From NCBI GenBank assembly GCA_013400115.1, contig VXBP01007533.1, positions 496,001 to 560,000 on the forward strand: a DNA stretch of 64,000 nt. The letters are read 5' to 3'. Each line of letters opens with the position of its first letter. The first letter of the stretch is position 1. The notes beneath the pieces are model-generated. The model had not been told where the DNA came from, did no database searches, and saw only the letters and a list, made by a program, of their open reading frames with translations. The DNA is from Rhinopomastus cyanomelas (taxonomy: Eukaryota > Chordata > Aves > Bucerotiformes > Rhinopomastidae). A program made the translations under genes and the position numbers. Shown one piece after another: positions 1 through 13,164 of this stretch.

Positions 1-3000
1 GCAAATGAATTGACCTCAAGCAGCCAGAAAGAATCAGTGGTCTAAGATGTGTGATCTAAGATCCTTGCTCTGGTAGGAGCAAGCCAGCACCACTGCTGTG
101 AGGAGCAGAGACAGACGGAAAATCACTGGCTTTAACTGCATCCCTGTAGCCTCTCAGTACTTGGGAGCACCATACTCCTTTGCAGGAGCCCTTCATTCTT
201 GTTACAAAGCTGAAGAGGCAGGGCAGGATACTGTCTTTTCTCTTGGCACCATGCATGCATCAGTGAAAAAAGAAGACTTCCTTCACCATTTCATGGGAGT
301 ATTGATGAGGTGAGCAAATTGCAAGGGCTGCTTTCTAGCTGGGGCAAGTCCAGGCTTTGAGTGGGTCTCAACTTAGGAAGTCTTTATCCACAGTAAAAGT
401 TCTCTCTCAGCCTGTAGCATTGTTGGACTGAGTTGTCCACTGTGCCATGGAAATACGTGAAGTTGGATAACTCAGATTGTGACCTGTTCACTGCATGACC
501 TGGAGGCTAATGTATTCCCTTTGGTTTAGCAGCCGTTGTAAGAGGAAATACTTAAACGCTCAGAAGACTGAAGTACTTTTTGTAATGGGCTTTTACTCTG
601 CCCTGCCACTCACTCTCACCTGGTGTTAACTTGGACACCTGGCAACACTGCATTGAGACAGTTGGTTCATTGGAGTTAGTTAATAGTTAAGTGCTTAATT
701 TAATAGTTCACTGACTCCAGAGGGTCTGGGATGTGTACTTAGAGCTTCTATTCCTTGCACAGCTGGAACAAAATCCCTTGTGTAGGTGTGGGAAGAAGGG
801 TTGAGTAGATTTTTATGCCCCAAATAAGGTAGTCATAGGGACAAGAATCAAAGTTCTGATTCAGTGAAGTCTGTCTAGTCTATAGGGGCTTTAAAGAATA
901 ATACCCACATGCCAGGAAGGAATGGAGAGGAGCTCCTGCCAGGTCAGCACACGGGGCAGTAACTGAGATCAGCAGCCTGCCAAGGAGAAGACAAAGAAAG
1001 CAAACTAATTACATCTTGGCAAAAAAAAGTGTAATTAGAAAAGAAAGGCCATTGCTTTGCTGACTAAGCACCCCTCCCCCTGCTGTGTGTCCAAGCCCTC
1101 TTGCGTAGTGCTCCTTGGAGATTCCCACAGAGCAGTCCTCACTTGAGTTATCTCTTTATCAGGAGGTGATTGCAATGACAAAAAGACAACAACTTGTTCT
1201 GACTTCAGCTCCTCCTGCTTCAGGGTGACAGCATGCAGCTTACAGAGGTGATGAAGGGCCTCGTTAGTTAATCCTGTGATAACCCCATCAAAACCAGTGC
1301 CACATTCTGGGGTTCCTTGGTGTTTGAAGAATGGTGGTGGTCAGATGTTTGAGCTGTCTTCACCAACCAAGCTGGCTTGTAACTGCAAAGAAACAAACTA
1401 CATAGCCTTTGGCAAAGGCTTTTCAGCTGTAACCCTGTCTATATTTCCACTGACAGATCCTTAGTTGGTTTTTTGATGGACTTATAGTCACTTTCTCTGT
1501 TGATTCAATTAGCTTTTTGCCTTATTTTTATGCTGTTCTTATCACATTTTTGTCCTAGAGACTAGTCCATCCTTTCAGTCTCTGTAAGAGCCTCCATAGA
1601 GGCAGTTGTTCTAGCATACAGGGAGGAGTGAATGTCTTTGCTGTGTCAAATCTTTGGATGTTTGGTTGTTGTTGCTTAAAGTAGCTTTGACTCGTTCCTC
1701 ATAACTAGGTGGTTTTGGTTAATGATCATAATGTTCTTCACTGTCAATTCTTTCCTGTCCCCGTGTGTCTTCCTGATACCTCTAATCAGCACCTTTTTGC
1801 ATTGATATGCCTCTCTCAACAATTAGAAGATAGGTAGAGTTCATAGGAGAACGGAAGACAATGGAGACTTCAATGAAATAGTTGTAGAAGTGGAAGCAGA
1901 AACTGGGGCTTATAATGGACAAGGATGAGGGATGAGACCATGGCTCTTGTGTCACTAAGCCACTGATTTACATTGGGTGCTTCATTGCTCAGGGATCCCT
2001 ATCTGTAAAACCTTTTTCCTGATAGTTCCGAGTCCTACCGCCTTGGGAAAGGAGTCTTCCTGATCTTGCTGTACACTGGCAATGGTGTTCATGGTCATAG
2101 TGAGCTTAGAAAAGTAGGAAATTGAAGAATGTCATCAGTGTCTTATAAAAGGCAGCCAGGTGAGACTCTCTGAACATGGCTTGAAAGCTGCAATTAAAGC
2201 TGTTTACCTTTCATTACCTTGTTTAGCTCTTACAAGTCATGTGAAATATGAAAGTGAGTATGTCTATAGCAGTGTTTTTAAATATGAAGTAATGTTGAAG
2301 CATTTAAAAAGTAAAGTAGCTTTAAAAAATATTTATGTTGAGGTAAACAAAAAATACTCTTGTAATCAGTTGCTGCTTCTCTGTGTGTCAAATCTGCTTT
2401 TATTTTACATTTGACCTGACTGCTTTTACCTTAAAATGTTTGAATTTTTGTCTCTCTGTTAAATATTTCCTTCTTCAATTAATCTTCCCATTGTGAAGGA
2501 AGCGATGAAGTCCACATGACACTGAGTTCCCGTCCCCTGTTTTCCACTTTGTTTTCCATTTCCTCACTTTATTTTACAATTTTTTCCCCATATTTGTAAT
2601 CAAAGAACAATATTTATCTGATCCAAGACACTGTTAATTTAGCTTGTAGGGTAAATTAATTGATTCCCTGACAACAGATGGAGTGGCAGGTTTCTTGAGG
2701 GTTTCTGAATGTGATTTAAATTTAATTACTGCTGGTGACTTATGCCCAGTCACCATTCTGCTGTCAGGTGTTTGTGTGTCACTGCTGACCACATCATTGC
2801 ATCTAAGGGTCAGGAGGCAACAATCCTGTAAAGGGATCATTGAGAGCTGAATTTTAGCTGGCAGCAGTTACCACTGTCAGGGGAGGCATAGGGAAGTACC
2901 TGTGATTTCTTCTGGTTTATGGGATGCCTTATTCACACTTAGTTTTGTAGGAGAAAGATAATAACATGCCAATTAGTAGACAGGATAGTGTTCAGAGGTT

Positions 3001-6000
3001 CTTTTTTCTCTCCCTTCCCTGTCTCCTGTATCAAAAAATAATTTTTTAATTAGTTTCTCAACGTTGTTGTGTGGCCCAGTGAACACTGTTAGAGAGAGAA
3101 ACATACACCCAGAAAAAAGAAATAAAAACTGAGTTGGATCAGCTGACCAAAAAATGCTGGGGGGTTCCTGGGAGTAGTGTAGGTTCTGGTAAATCAAATA
3201 AAGAGTGGGACACAAGAAGAAACCTCCTTTGTGTGTATAAAATCTGATCTGAATATCTTTGTATAGGGTCTAGGCTGCAGTGAGGCTAATTTTAAGTTAC
3301 CTGAAACTGATAAACTTGGAGTGAGCCTTCCACAGACAGAGCACGGCAGATGCTGTGCAACAGCTTTTGCTCTCTGAAGCCATCTGTGTCTTGCATGGGT
3401 CTGGGGGAGTAAACGACAATGCAGCTATTTCAGACTTAGATGGATGCATTATGCAAATGTGATCTAGTTTCCTCTTTAAACCATTAGGAATCTCCATCGC
3501 CTTTGTAGGTAAGTGGGCTAGTCTGCAGAATAGTTCCTGTTGACAGTTCCCACCCTTTACTATTTCTGAGAGTCATTAGTTTTCCCAAAGGAGGGAGGGG
3601 TATGCTGGAATGGAGATGGAAATTTGCAACTCTGCTGAATACGATAGGTGCCATTTCCAAGTTTAGAGCGCCTGGTTTTGGATCCATCTTTTAATGGCGG
3701 TTCAAGTCTACTTCAGTTGTCCTTTCTCTGCCAAAGCAGATTGACCTTTGTGACCTTCACCTAAAGCTACCTATTTGAAAACAGTTTCTTCAGAAGAACA
3801 GAGTAACTTCTGGCAGCAGGAACGTGGTTTGTCTGTGCTACTGAACTTTAGGTCTTTGGATACCATCTAATGTATTTTATTGCTTATAACTGATAGATGT
3901 TGTGGACTTTGACATTTCAGTTACTAGGGTTCTTAGGGCCATGTGTATCAATATTTTAAACCCAAATTGTGTAAAGTAAACTAAGAAATATTAGAATAAT
4001 AGAAGTACTCTTTATGGAAACAATTCAATATCAGAATCTATCTTAAAGGCGAGAAGTTTGAATACAGTTGTATCCTTTCAGGAAAAAGAATGATGCAAAG
4101 GTGGAAGCTGGTCTGATGCCTCAAGATTAAATTGGATGAAAGTTTTAGGTACATGCACGTTTGCTCCCAGGAGTTGAATCAGAAGCCCAAGCACAGGCTT
4201 TGTGGGCTTCTTGCAGTACAAGGAAAATTGCAGGATGATGCAAACAAGTGATAACTTGCTGAGAAGAAGCCTATGGAGTTTTCTGTATTTCATTTACCTA
4301 GTTAGGGACATGCATTTAGACACTTGCTCCAAAGTACAGAACCCTTCCTGAACCAGGCACCTCTATGTACTCTTTAAAGCACCATCAGGGTGAAAGTCAT
4401 CGTTTAATAGTGGTCATCCATTTGGTTGGTTGTTGGGGCTTTTTCAGGGATTCGCAAGAAGCCTTTGCTTCCCAGGGAACTGTGGAAGGATTTTAAACAG
4501 GTGACTTGCATCTTCTGGATGTCTTTTCCATCACTTCATCAGGGTAAGGCTGCCTAAGAGTCAGAGCAACATCATATTTCTTACAGTACTGAAGCCGCCT
4601 CTTTGTCTTTTTGCAAGGCTGTCAAAATAGCTTCTTGTTTGTGCAAATGGTTTTGTACACAGGACTTTTCCTCAAACTTTAGTTGTTGTTCCGGTATCTT
4701 CCAGTTACCAGGGAAACCAGCTAAGCTGCTGTCAACCTAAGGTGTTCTTGATGAGGGCAGAATAACTTGTCTGCAAAACAATTTGTATTTTCATGTGGTC
4801 CTAGTTCAACTGCTAGGATAAACCCTTGAATTGATGTACAGAACTCCGTGAATGCTAAGATAAATATTTTTAAGGTTCCTTTGTTGGAAGAGGAGCAGTT
4901 CTTAAATCTGATAGTTAGGAAACTGCTGTTTAGCTCACAGTGAGATTAGGTGTGATTTTCTGCAGGCGCCTCATTACAACCAGTTTGAGAAGGTGGTGTT
5001 TTTTCTTTTCTAGAAATGAAACTGAACACAGAGTGTCTACATCCACTTTCAATGTAAGTGTTAAGAAAATTGTGGGAGTTTATGATCACAGTTAAAAGAA
5101 AAAGCAGTCCACCTAAACAAAATAGGAGTATGTTGCTTTGGGCTGTGAGGCGTGGAAGGCTGCTGGTACCTGGGATTTTTAAGCATCTGAGTACTTATTT
5201 AGACGTTTGATGCCATATAGCAGTGTTCATGATTGCCTTCAGTTGTGTGACAGTTCGTACTCCACTTTACAGAGAGGTTTGTGGTTTTGTAGATAAATAA
5301 AACGTTCTAAGTGTACTCACAGTGATGTAGGTTCATCCATGCTAGGGAAGTTGCACTGCTTTTCATGAGAGTGGTAGAGCTAGAAACACCGCGTCATGAT
5401 ATTAGCAAGGCTTTTACTTCAGGCTATTGGTTTTTCAGAGTTTTTCTTACTTACACACACTTCTTCTGTGTGACCCTGTGTTACATTCAGATCCTTGATG
5501 ACTTTCTCATATGATGTGAGAAGAGATTGATGAAACCTCCAGAAAACTGCCATGCCCTCAGGTAGACAACCTGTGCATCAGGCACTGGAATACTGGTACT
5601 TCTCTCATGTTGGTAGGAGCCATTTTCTTAGAAGCTGCATTTGCTGTCGGGGTGTACTAGGATGTTTAAAGAAGTTGCTAAAACCCTTTGTTACCATACT
5701 GGTTGTATTTGAGAAGGTCACTGAGGTGGTGGAAAAATGGAAAGTATCAAACATAATGCCTGCCTTTTGAAAAAGGGGAGGTGAGGAGCAGTGTTGGGGA
5801 AATGTAGATCTCTCCATCAGGCTTCACTTCAGTTCCTGGAAAAGTCTGAAAGAAATAGTAGCCCACTGTGCAAGTAGCTGTGGCATAACACAGCCTCAGT
5901 GGCTTTACTTAGAACAAATGGCATCCAAACAGTCATGTTTCCTTCTGCAACTGCCGTAAGAGAAATTGTCATAACAGTAATCATAACAACAATATTGCGT

Positions 6001-7545
6001 GTCCTGTCTTGTAGCTTGGCTTTTTACTCTCTCATACAACAGTCTTGGCGACAAACAGCATCTAGAATGTGTTTCCAAGGGGGTCAAGCAGGAGGGACAA
6101 AAGTGATTGTATATGCTGGTGCAGTTGTAAAGGATTCACTGTAAAGTGAAAGAACACATTGAGTGAGGTATTGTAGACGGATTTTTTTCCTGTTCTGCTT
6201 CTACTCAGGGTTTAGCAGAATACACCAATCAAATATACAGATGACAAAACCCCAGGAAGAACTGGGAAGCCCATCAGTACTAGGGGTGATAAAGCAAGGC
6301 TGTCCTTGAATTTGAATGTTTCATCTGACTTCTATCTGTAAGGTTTGAAATAAAATCCAAACTGGTTGTAGTTACTGACAAGTATCTGTTGATCTTGTTC
6401 CAGGGGAGGAGTACAAATCTGAAGCGGAGGTTAGCCAGACCTGCTTTCTGTCAGAAACTGAGGTGATCTGGAGGTCACAATGCTCTTTGGTCATCCTGTT
6501 CCTTCCCCATGTCACCTGAATGGGCTAGTGTCTGGCTGACCAAGCAGACAAACTCGTCTTATTCTTTTAAGAGGAGGGCACATCAAACAAGCCACCCCAG
6601 AGGGCAGAGAAACACTGTGGAAATAAACACTTCAGGCACAGAGGGTTTTTTCAGTTCTAAGTTTTTTGTTGATTGAATTTTTTTTAAACAGTTGGAGTTA
6701 TCTTTTAGTCTACAGCTGCCTTGAACAGCATGCCTCAATTAAAGCAGTATCAGCACCTCTGCGTGGCCAGTTGGAAATAATTCCTGTTTACAGTCAGTGA
6801 AGGTCACCATTTCTGACAGTTTGATCCTTAAAGCCCTAAGTTCAGTAGGGACAGGAGAAACCAGTCCAATGCCGTGCATTCCTTCACACCTCATATGACA
6901 GCCTAGAAGTAGCTCTGTGGCATGCTGACTTCGTATTTGACATTTTTCTTCAGCATTTGGGGAAAGTTTGGACAGCAAATATAGAGGGGCATGTTAATTT
7001 TGTTATAATTGCTTCCACTCTAATTAACATGTTTGAAACAAGATGCTGAAAGAAATGCAACACAACATAGATTTCTGGGCGTTCTTGACGGATGCTCTTG
7101 GGATTCAGAACACCAGCTTGCAGAGATGATCTGAAGTACAAAATAGGAACAGTTCTGTGCTATTTTTGGCCCGGCTTCCAAAGGACATTAGGATCAAACA
7201 ATATCTTATACTTTCCTCCTTCCTTACCATAACTTTCAAATCTGCTGATAATTTCCAACCAAATATGACAAGGCTACAGCAGCAATTTCAGGTAAAGCCT
7301 CGTGAACTTATGCAGGTGGAGGACAAGACACTCAGTGCATTAGTATTCATTCAGACAGATGACAACATTGGAGATTAACCTCTGCTATTGCTTTGAAAGT
7401 CCCTGGAGAAGAAAGAGGTGTTGAAATATCCCAACTGCAAAAAACCCTTGAAACAACAACTTCATTAAATCTTGGAGAACTAAACTGCAAATGTATTCCC
7501 CCTGTTTGTGGAACTGCTGATTAATTTCTACAGAGAGCCATTGTA
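1..7545. other. Non-coding stretch, nothing recognised
   Basis: I see no exon, RNA gene or recognisable transposon here. Open frames are all short (about 100 codons or fewer), many overlap on opposite strands, and none shows a known motif. Composition is moderately AT-rich with a few poly-T and poly-A runs, typical of avian intergenic or intronic DNA. Ancient repeats too decayed to see by eye may be present. Confidence 0.6.
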
Positions 7546-7561
7546 GGTGTTGGTTCCTGGG

Positions 7562-8394
7562 ATGAAGCCGTTTGCGGCTCTGGCCCTGTGGCTACTGCCG
7601 GGGACCCAGACTGCTACTGGCCCCAGCTTGAATCCTGGTTCTGGACCCATTTATCAACAGGGGCAGTGCCCGAAACCCAGAACGCACGAGTATTTCTACT
7701 GCATCGACCATCATGGGTCGGTACTGACAGCTAGGGGGGAACTGGGAGCACTGGGAGAGCGCCAGTGAGAAGGGGGTTGGAGGTGGTTATAGGGGGATTG
7801 TGGGGGTTTGGGTCACTGGGGATTGTTTGGGGATGATTTGGAGTGTTTAGGGATGATCTGGGGGTGGCTTGAGATGCTTTGGGGAATTTTGAGTTGTTCT
7901 GGGGTAATTTAGTTTTGTTTTGGGGTGACCTTGCATTCTGAAAAGATTCAGGCTGTTTGGAGGTAACTCAGACTGTTTGGGGGTGATGTGGGACAACTTT
8001 GGATGTTTTTGGATTATTTGGGAGATATTTGGAATGTTGGGGGTAATTTTAAGATATTTTGGAGTGGTTTTGGTGTCATTTGGGGCAGCTGCAGTGTGGT
8101 TGGGACATTTCAAGGTGATTTTAGGATGTTTTGTCATTATCCGGGGGCAATTCATTATGTTCTTGGGCTGATTTGGGATGGTTTAGGATTCTTCTGGGGC
8201 AACTGGCTGTGTTGTGGTGGCAATCTGAGTTTTTCAGAATCATTTTTGGGCAATCCAGGGTAATTTGGGGTGGTCTGGGATGTCAGTGCCGGGCTCAAGG
8301 TTAGAGAATGGGATTCCTGGTGCTTTGAGGGTTTTTTTCTTGCAGCTTTACCTAGATGACACCAAAGTGAAGAATTTCATCACCTGCTACAAAG
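7562..8394 (+). pseudogene. C8orf82: C8orf82-like (UPF0598) gene fragment, exons 1 and 2
   Basis: Two exons match the start of the UPF0598 family protein known in human as C8orf82, whose function is not established. Exon 1 is 7562-7720 (53 codons from ATG 7562). It contains GQCPKPRTHEYFYCIDHHG, close to the human stretch I remember as GQSPEPRTREYFYYVDHQG. Exon 2 is 8346-8394 and encodes LYLDDTKVKNFITCYK (human, from memory: LFLDDSKMKNFITCFK). The splice signals agree. Exon 1 ends in phase 0 at a GTACTG donor (7721). Exon 2 follows TTTTTTTCTTGCAG and ends in phase 1 before another GTACTG donor (8395). Both exons are open. Because the intron is present this is not a processed retrocopy. No later exon is visible: the next intron runs into an 18-bp tandem repeat and then a CR1 at 8549, and nothing like exon 3 appears beyond that CR1. 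It is probably a displaced or truncated duplicate. An assembly chimera is the main alternative. Confidence 0.8.
7761..8335 (+). repeat. Degenerate G-rich minisatellite inside the C8orf82-like intron 1
   Basis: The intron between the two C8orf82-like exons is built from diverged units of the kind GGGGTGATTTGGGATGTTTT, roughly 10-22 bp apart, with many GGGG runs on the sense strand. The density of G-runs suggests G-quadruplex potential in the transcript. Strand-biased, G-rich intronic repeats are common in genes of small avian chromosomes, and the composition contrasts sharply with the AT-rich DNA on either side. The period is irregular and was judged by eye. Confidence 0.75.
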
Positions 8395-8444
8395 GTACTG
8401 GGATCCACCCAAAATGCTTCACCTGTCCACTCAACCAGGATCTG

Positions 8445-8548
8445 ATCCTTAATTAGGAGCTCATCCTTAATTGGAATTCAAGACTTAATTGGGGCTTCAT
8501 CCTTAATTTGGATCTGGTCCTTATTTAGGGTCTCATCTTTAACTGAGG
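8445..8548 (+). repeat. 18-bp tandem repeat, about 5.8 copies
   Basis: Units start at 8445, 8463, 8481, 8499, 8517 and 8535 with an exact 18-bp period. The first unit is ATCCTTAATTAGGAGCTC and the others differ at several positions. The array lies in the second intron of the C8orf82-like fragment and is cut by the CR1 that starts at about 8549. Confidence 0.85.
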
Positions 8549-9776
8549 TTATCACCAAGGGGAAGTCATGCTTGACCAACCTGATAGCCTTTTATGAGGG
8601 CATAACCAGGTGGACAGGTGATGGCAGAGCAGTGGATAGGGTCTATCTTGACTTCAGTAAGGCATTTGACACTCTCCCACAGCATCCTGACAGCCAAGCT
8701 GTGGCAGTCTGGACTGGATGATCGGGTAGTGATGTGGATTGTGAACTGGCTGCAGGACAGAAGGCAGAGAGTAGTGGTCAATGGGACAGAGTCTAGTTGG
8801 AGGCCTGTATCTAGTGGAGTCCCCCAAGGGTCTGTACTGGGACCAGTCCTGTTCAATCTATTCATTAATGACTTGGATGAGGGATTGGCATGCACTGTCA
8901 GCAAGTTTGCTGACGACAAAGCTGGGTGGTGTCGCCGACACCCCAGCAGGCTGTGCTGCCATTCAGCAAGATCTGGACAGGCTGGAGAGCTGGGCAGAGA
9001 AAAATCCAATGAGCTATAACAAGAGTAAGTGCAGAGTCTTGCATCTGGGCAAGAACAACCCTAGGTACCAGTATAAGTTGGGACTGACCTGTTGGAGAGC
9101 AGTGTAGGAGAAAGGGACCTGGGGGTCCTAGTGGCCAGCAGGATGACCATGAGCCAGCAGTGTGCTTTTGTGCCCAAGAGGGCCAACAGCATCCTGGTGT
9201 GGATCAGAAGGTGGGTGGTTAGCAGATCAAGAGAGGTTCTTCTCCCCCTCTACTCTGCCCTGGTGAGACCACATTTTGAGTATTGTGTCCAGTTCTGGGC
9301 CCCTCAGTTCAAGAGGGATGTGGAGCTTCTGGAGAGGGTCCGGCATAGAGCAATGAAGATGATGAAGGAGGTGGAGCACCTTCCTTATGAGGAGAGGCTG
9401 AGGGAGCTGGGTCTCTTTAGCTTGGAGGAGACTGAAGAGTGACCTCATTAATGTGTGTATTTGAAAGGTGGGTGTCAGGAGGATGGAGCCAGGCTCTTCT
9501 CAATGTCATCGAGTGATAAGATGAGGCGCAATGTGTGTAAGCTGGAACATAGGAGGTTTCAAATAATTATAAGGAACTTCTTCACAGTGAGGGTAATGGA
9601 GCATTGGAACAGGCTGCCCAGGGGAGTTGTGGAGTCTCCTTGACTGAAACATTTAAAACATGCCTGGGATGTGTTCCTGTGTGACTTGGTCTAGGAGATC
9701 CTGCTATGTTGGGGGATTGGACTGGATGATCTTTTGAGGTCCCTTCCAATCCCTAATGAGTCTGTGATTCCGTGAG
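8549..9776 (+). mobile_element. CR1 LINE, 5'-truncated, with reverse-transcriptase fragment
   Basis: This is the 3' part of a CR1 retrotransposon: the reverse-transcriptase (RT) region of ORF2 plus the 3' UTR and tail. SGVPQGS lies at 8813-8833 and the catalytic FADD box at 8906-8917, in the same frame. Just after FADD the reading frame shifts, and the continuation is found in the next frame (TKLGGVADTPAGCAAIQQDL). The C-terminal segment with YCVQFWAPQFKRDVELLERV is at about 9280-9340. The tail carries GGACTGGATGATC and ends near GTCTGTGATTCCGTG. Frameshifts and stops make it inactive. It interrupts the C8orf82-like fragment on its 3' side. Confidence 0.95.
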
Positions 9777-12617
9777 CTGGCATGTACCGAGGCTGTCCTT
9801 TCAGTGCTTGCAGGGCTGATATGTGAGAGCTAGAAACTGGAAGAGCTGTGCAAGTGTGGCTGAGCTCTGGCTCCAGAGGATTTGCACAAAACTAGCACAA
9901 AGCCCAGCATTGCTGCTCTTCAGCCACAGAGAGGAATAGAACAGCAAGTACCAACTCCATCGGTGCTGCTGATGTGAGCATTCAGTTATTTTCAACTAGG
10001 CTCCTGTGTGCTACCATCAGGAAAGAATGCTTAAGCAGTAGCTGTATTTTTCAGTGGTTTTAATCATGCTTTGGTTGTTCCTCTTGAATTTGGGAGAGCA
10101 CCTCAAGTCCTATATTCAAAGCTATATGTTGGGTCATTTATTTGTGTCTCATACAAGTAACCAGTACAGCAACTCCATAAACTCTGAGTAGGCTCCCAGT
10201 CTTGCTGTTAGTGCAGAGTGGTGTCCCTAGAGACATTCTCTGTTAATAATGCCTGTGTTTTAGTGAGAAAATCACCTTTGAAGATGATGTTATGAAGATA
10301 TTGAAGGAATTTATGTGTGGATGGCATTTTCCATTAGTGCTTTTATCTGCCTCTTTTTTTTGTCCAGACTGTAAAAATCTGAGGAGAAGCTAGTGTAGGT
10401 AATTGAAAGGAATTTCCCCGAGCCCTTCATGTATTGTTTTCTGCTGTTGTGTTAAAGCTGTTCCAGTATCTGCTCTGTATAAAAGAGAGAAGCATTATTC
10501 CTTTTGTCCTATAGCTTTCTCTGCACCTTGAAAATCAGTTTTGTTGGAAGCATCTGTAATACTTTTAATAAGGACTTTGTTAATCAGCAGTGTGATTGCA
10601 GTCTAAGTGTAAGAAGCAGCTTGCATCTGGTAGCAGTTAGCCTGATGTGATGTGCCTTTGCTGCTCCTGTTAGGTTCATCATCACTGAGCTTAATGTGGC
10701 TTTCTGTCTAGCCTAGGGACATCCAGCAGTTTCTAACCAAGCTGAGAACTTCGGCTCTCTGTTCACTGAGGTTAGACTGGCTCAGGTCACATGTTGGAGC
10801 ATGAGCCTAAAAAGTTTTTTGTGTTGAGGGTCTCTGTCCCTAAGCTCATAAAGCTGCCTTGCTGGAGCTGAAAGATTTGGTTTCCCTGGTTTTATCCTTA
10901 AAGTAGGCTACACTAGACAGGAGCAAAGTACGCAGTAGGTGTCCAGCGACCCTGTTTCCAATGAACAGCCCAAGAAACCTTTATGATTTATTCACTTGTG
11001 CTACCACAATGGCAAAGCTGCCTTTCCTGCTTCCAGTAAAAAGCTGGCATGAACTGTACCAAGGAGAGAAGGAACCAGCATAGGATGCCTTGCCATTTTC
11101 GCTTGATGTAATATTAGGTGCTTGAACTTATTGCATTTACCTAGAGATAAATAAGCTTTGCCACCTGTAGTCATTCAGACTGGATTTGCTGCAGTGCAAG
11201 GTTGGTTTTTTCTGGTGTCTGCTGGTAGGTTTAGACTGCGTTTTAGCAGGTGACAGTTCATGATGAAGACTTGCAGCAATAATGAAACTAACTTGCTCAT
11301 ACTGAGGTCATAAAAGCTGTGGACCATGACTTTAAGTGGTCAAGAAAAGCAGAGCATTGGTGAAGTGTGGGGAGCAACTTACTAGAAAGTTGAATAAACA
11401 GAGGTGAATTGAAAGCAAAGCTATATTTATATACAAAGAATAGTAGTGGTGATAGTGAGGGAGACAAAAACCCAAATTTTATCCCAGTGCCTCCAAATGT
11501 TTCTGTATTGCTGTTTACATTAGGAGTTTAGGGTATGTTTCATTTGAACAAAACCAAATGTTTGAGGGGGCTGGAGTATGAATGGGATTTATTCATGCAC
11601 CTGCTTGTACCACCTCTACCCACATGGCCACTTGTGTTTGTGCGGTAATCGTTAAGATTCATGTATATATAAAATCTTTCTGAAGCAGAAGAGTTGGTCC
11701 TTTAGCAGGAGCTGGTTTTCAAGCTGGAGCATAAATCCTATCTGATGGGAAGGGATGTTTCTGGATCAATAACTCACTGTCAGGGTTGATTGTCTTTAGA
11801 TGGGGTTGGTGAGGTTTCTAAGGCACCACAGATTTGCTTTGCCTTTGAATGTTCAGTTACTGAAATCCATTATTTCTCCCTATCTTAATTAAGTAATCTC
11901 AAGAGGAAGACAAGGTAGTTGAAAACGCCTCATTGAGGACCTATAGCCTTTTGCCAATCAGGTCAAGAACAATTGGTAAACAGCACCTTGTTAAATAGTA
12001 TTGATTCTGACTGAATCTTATCCAATGCATTTTGAGTTGCAACACAGCAGCTGTTGAAGAATGCATGAGTTAGGCAAGCTGGGAAAAAAAAAACCAAACC
12101 AACCTTAACTTTGGAAATTAGCCTGATCATAAGATTTAATTAGGGCAGCTCATTTCTTTGGCTTGCTTAACTTCAGTGGATGACTGGATTTTTTCCTAAC
12201 AATCTGCCATTTTGCAAGGATGAGGAATGCAGTAAATGGAACCAGCTTCCAGCATGGACAGACAGAGGCCTTTTCTCATGCTGTGGTGTGATAAGTGCTT
12301 ACACAGTTTCTTTGAAAAGAAGAAACGGCACCAGCTCTAGTCCTTGCTGCAAGGTCAGTGAAAGCGTAAATGATAAGTGTTATTATCCTTAAGTACACTC
12401 AGCTTTTCAGTTTGTTTTTAACTTCACCAAACCCTGCCTAAGTAATGACTCTCTTGTTGTATGAGCAGATGAAGGATGTGTCTGGCACTTACTTACTGGC
12501 ACTTATAAACCACCCAGCTATCTGTAGGGTTTGATGCTTTGTTCTGCAGCAGACCAAAATGTCAGTGTGTTTGTTTCAAATCATACATTTAGACTGGTAA
12601 TGCAACGCTTCAGCTAA
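9777..12617. other. Non-coding stretch, nothing recognised
   Basis: No exon, RNA gene or transposon was identified between two CR1 copies. A frame of 70 codons at 12180-12392 has no recognisable motif and is probably chance. Confidence 0.55.
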
Positions 12618-13164
12618 AGATTCTTCCCCTACTCTGCCCTGGTGAGACCACACCTGGAGTATTGTGTCCAGTTCTGGGCTCCTCAGTTCAAGAGGGATGT
12701 GGAGCTTCTGGAGAGAGTTCAGCGTAGGGCAACGAAGATGATGAGGGAGGTGGAACACCTCCCTTACGAGGAGAGGCTGAGGGAGCTGGGTCTCTTTAGC
12801 TTGGAGAAGAGGAGACTGAGGGGTGACCTCATTAATGTCTACAAATATTTGAGGGGTGGGTGTCAGGACGATGGCACTGGGCTGTTCTCGGTGTCATGTA
12901 GTGATAGGACAAGGGGCAATGGTTGTAAGCTGGAACATAGGAGGTTCCACATCAACCTGAGAAGGAACTTCTTCACGGTGAGGGTGACGGAGCACTGGAA
13001 CAGGCTGTCCGGGGGGGTTGTGGAGTCTCCCTCACTGGAGATATTCAAGACCCGACTGGATAGGTTCCTGTGTGACTTGGTTTAGGTGATCCTGCTGTTG
13101 CAGGCGGATTGGACTAGATGATCTTTCGAGGTCCCTTCCAATCCGTAATGATTCTATGATTCTG
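12618..13164 (+). mobile_element. CR1 LINE 3' end with open ORF2 C-terminus
   Basis: This is a 5'-truncated CR1 keeping the last part of ORF2 and the complete 3' end. An uninterrupted frame of 147 codons (12642-13085) encodes the ORF2 C-terminus, including EYCVQFWAPQFKRDVELLER and LGLFSLEKRRLRGDLINVYK, and ends in DLV-stop. The 3' UTR has GGATTGGACTAGATGATC and the element ends in ATTCTATGATTCTG. It is one of the best preserved copies here, so its insertion is probably young relative to those at 45.8 or 50.4 kb. It is too short to be autonomous. Confidence 0.95.

Noticed and set aside
8566..9009. 147-codon minus-strand frame inside the CR1
   Set aside because: It is the antisense shadow of the CR1 RT region, and similar antisense frames occur in other CR1 copies here.
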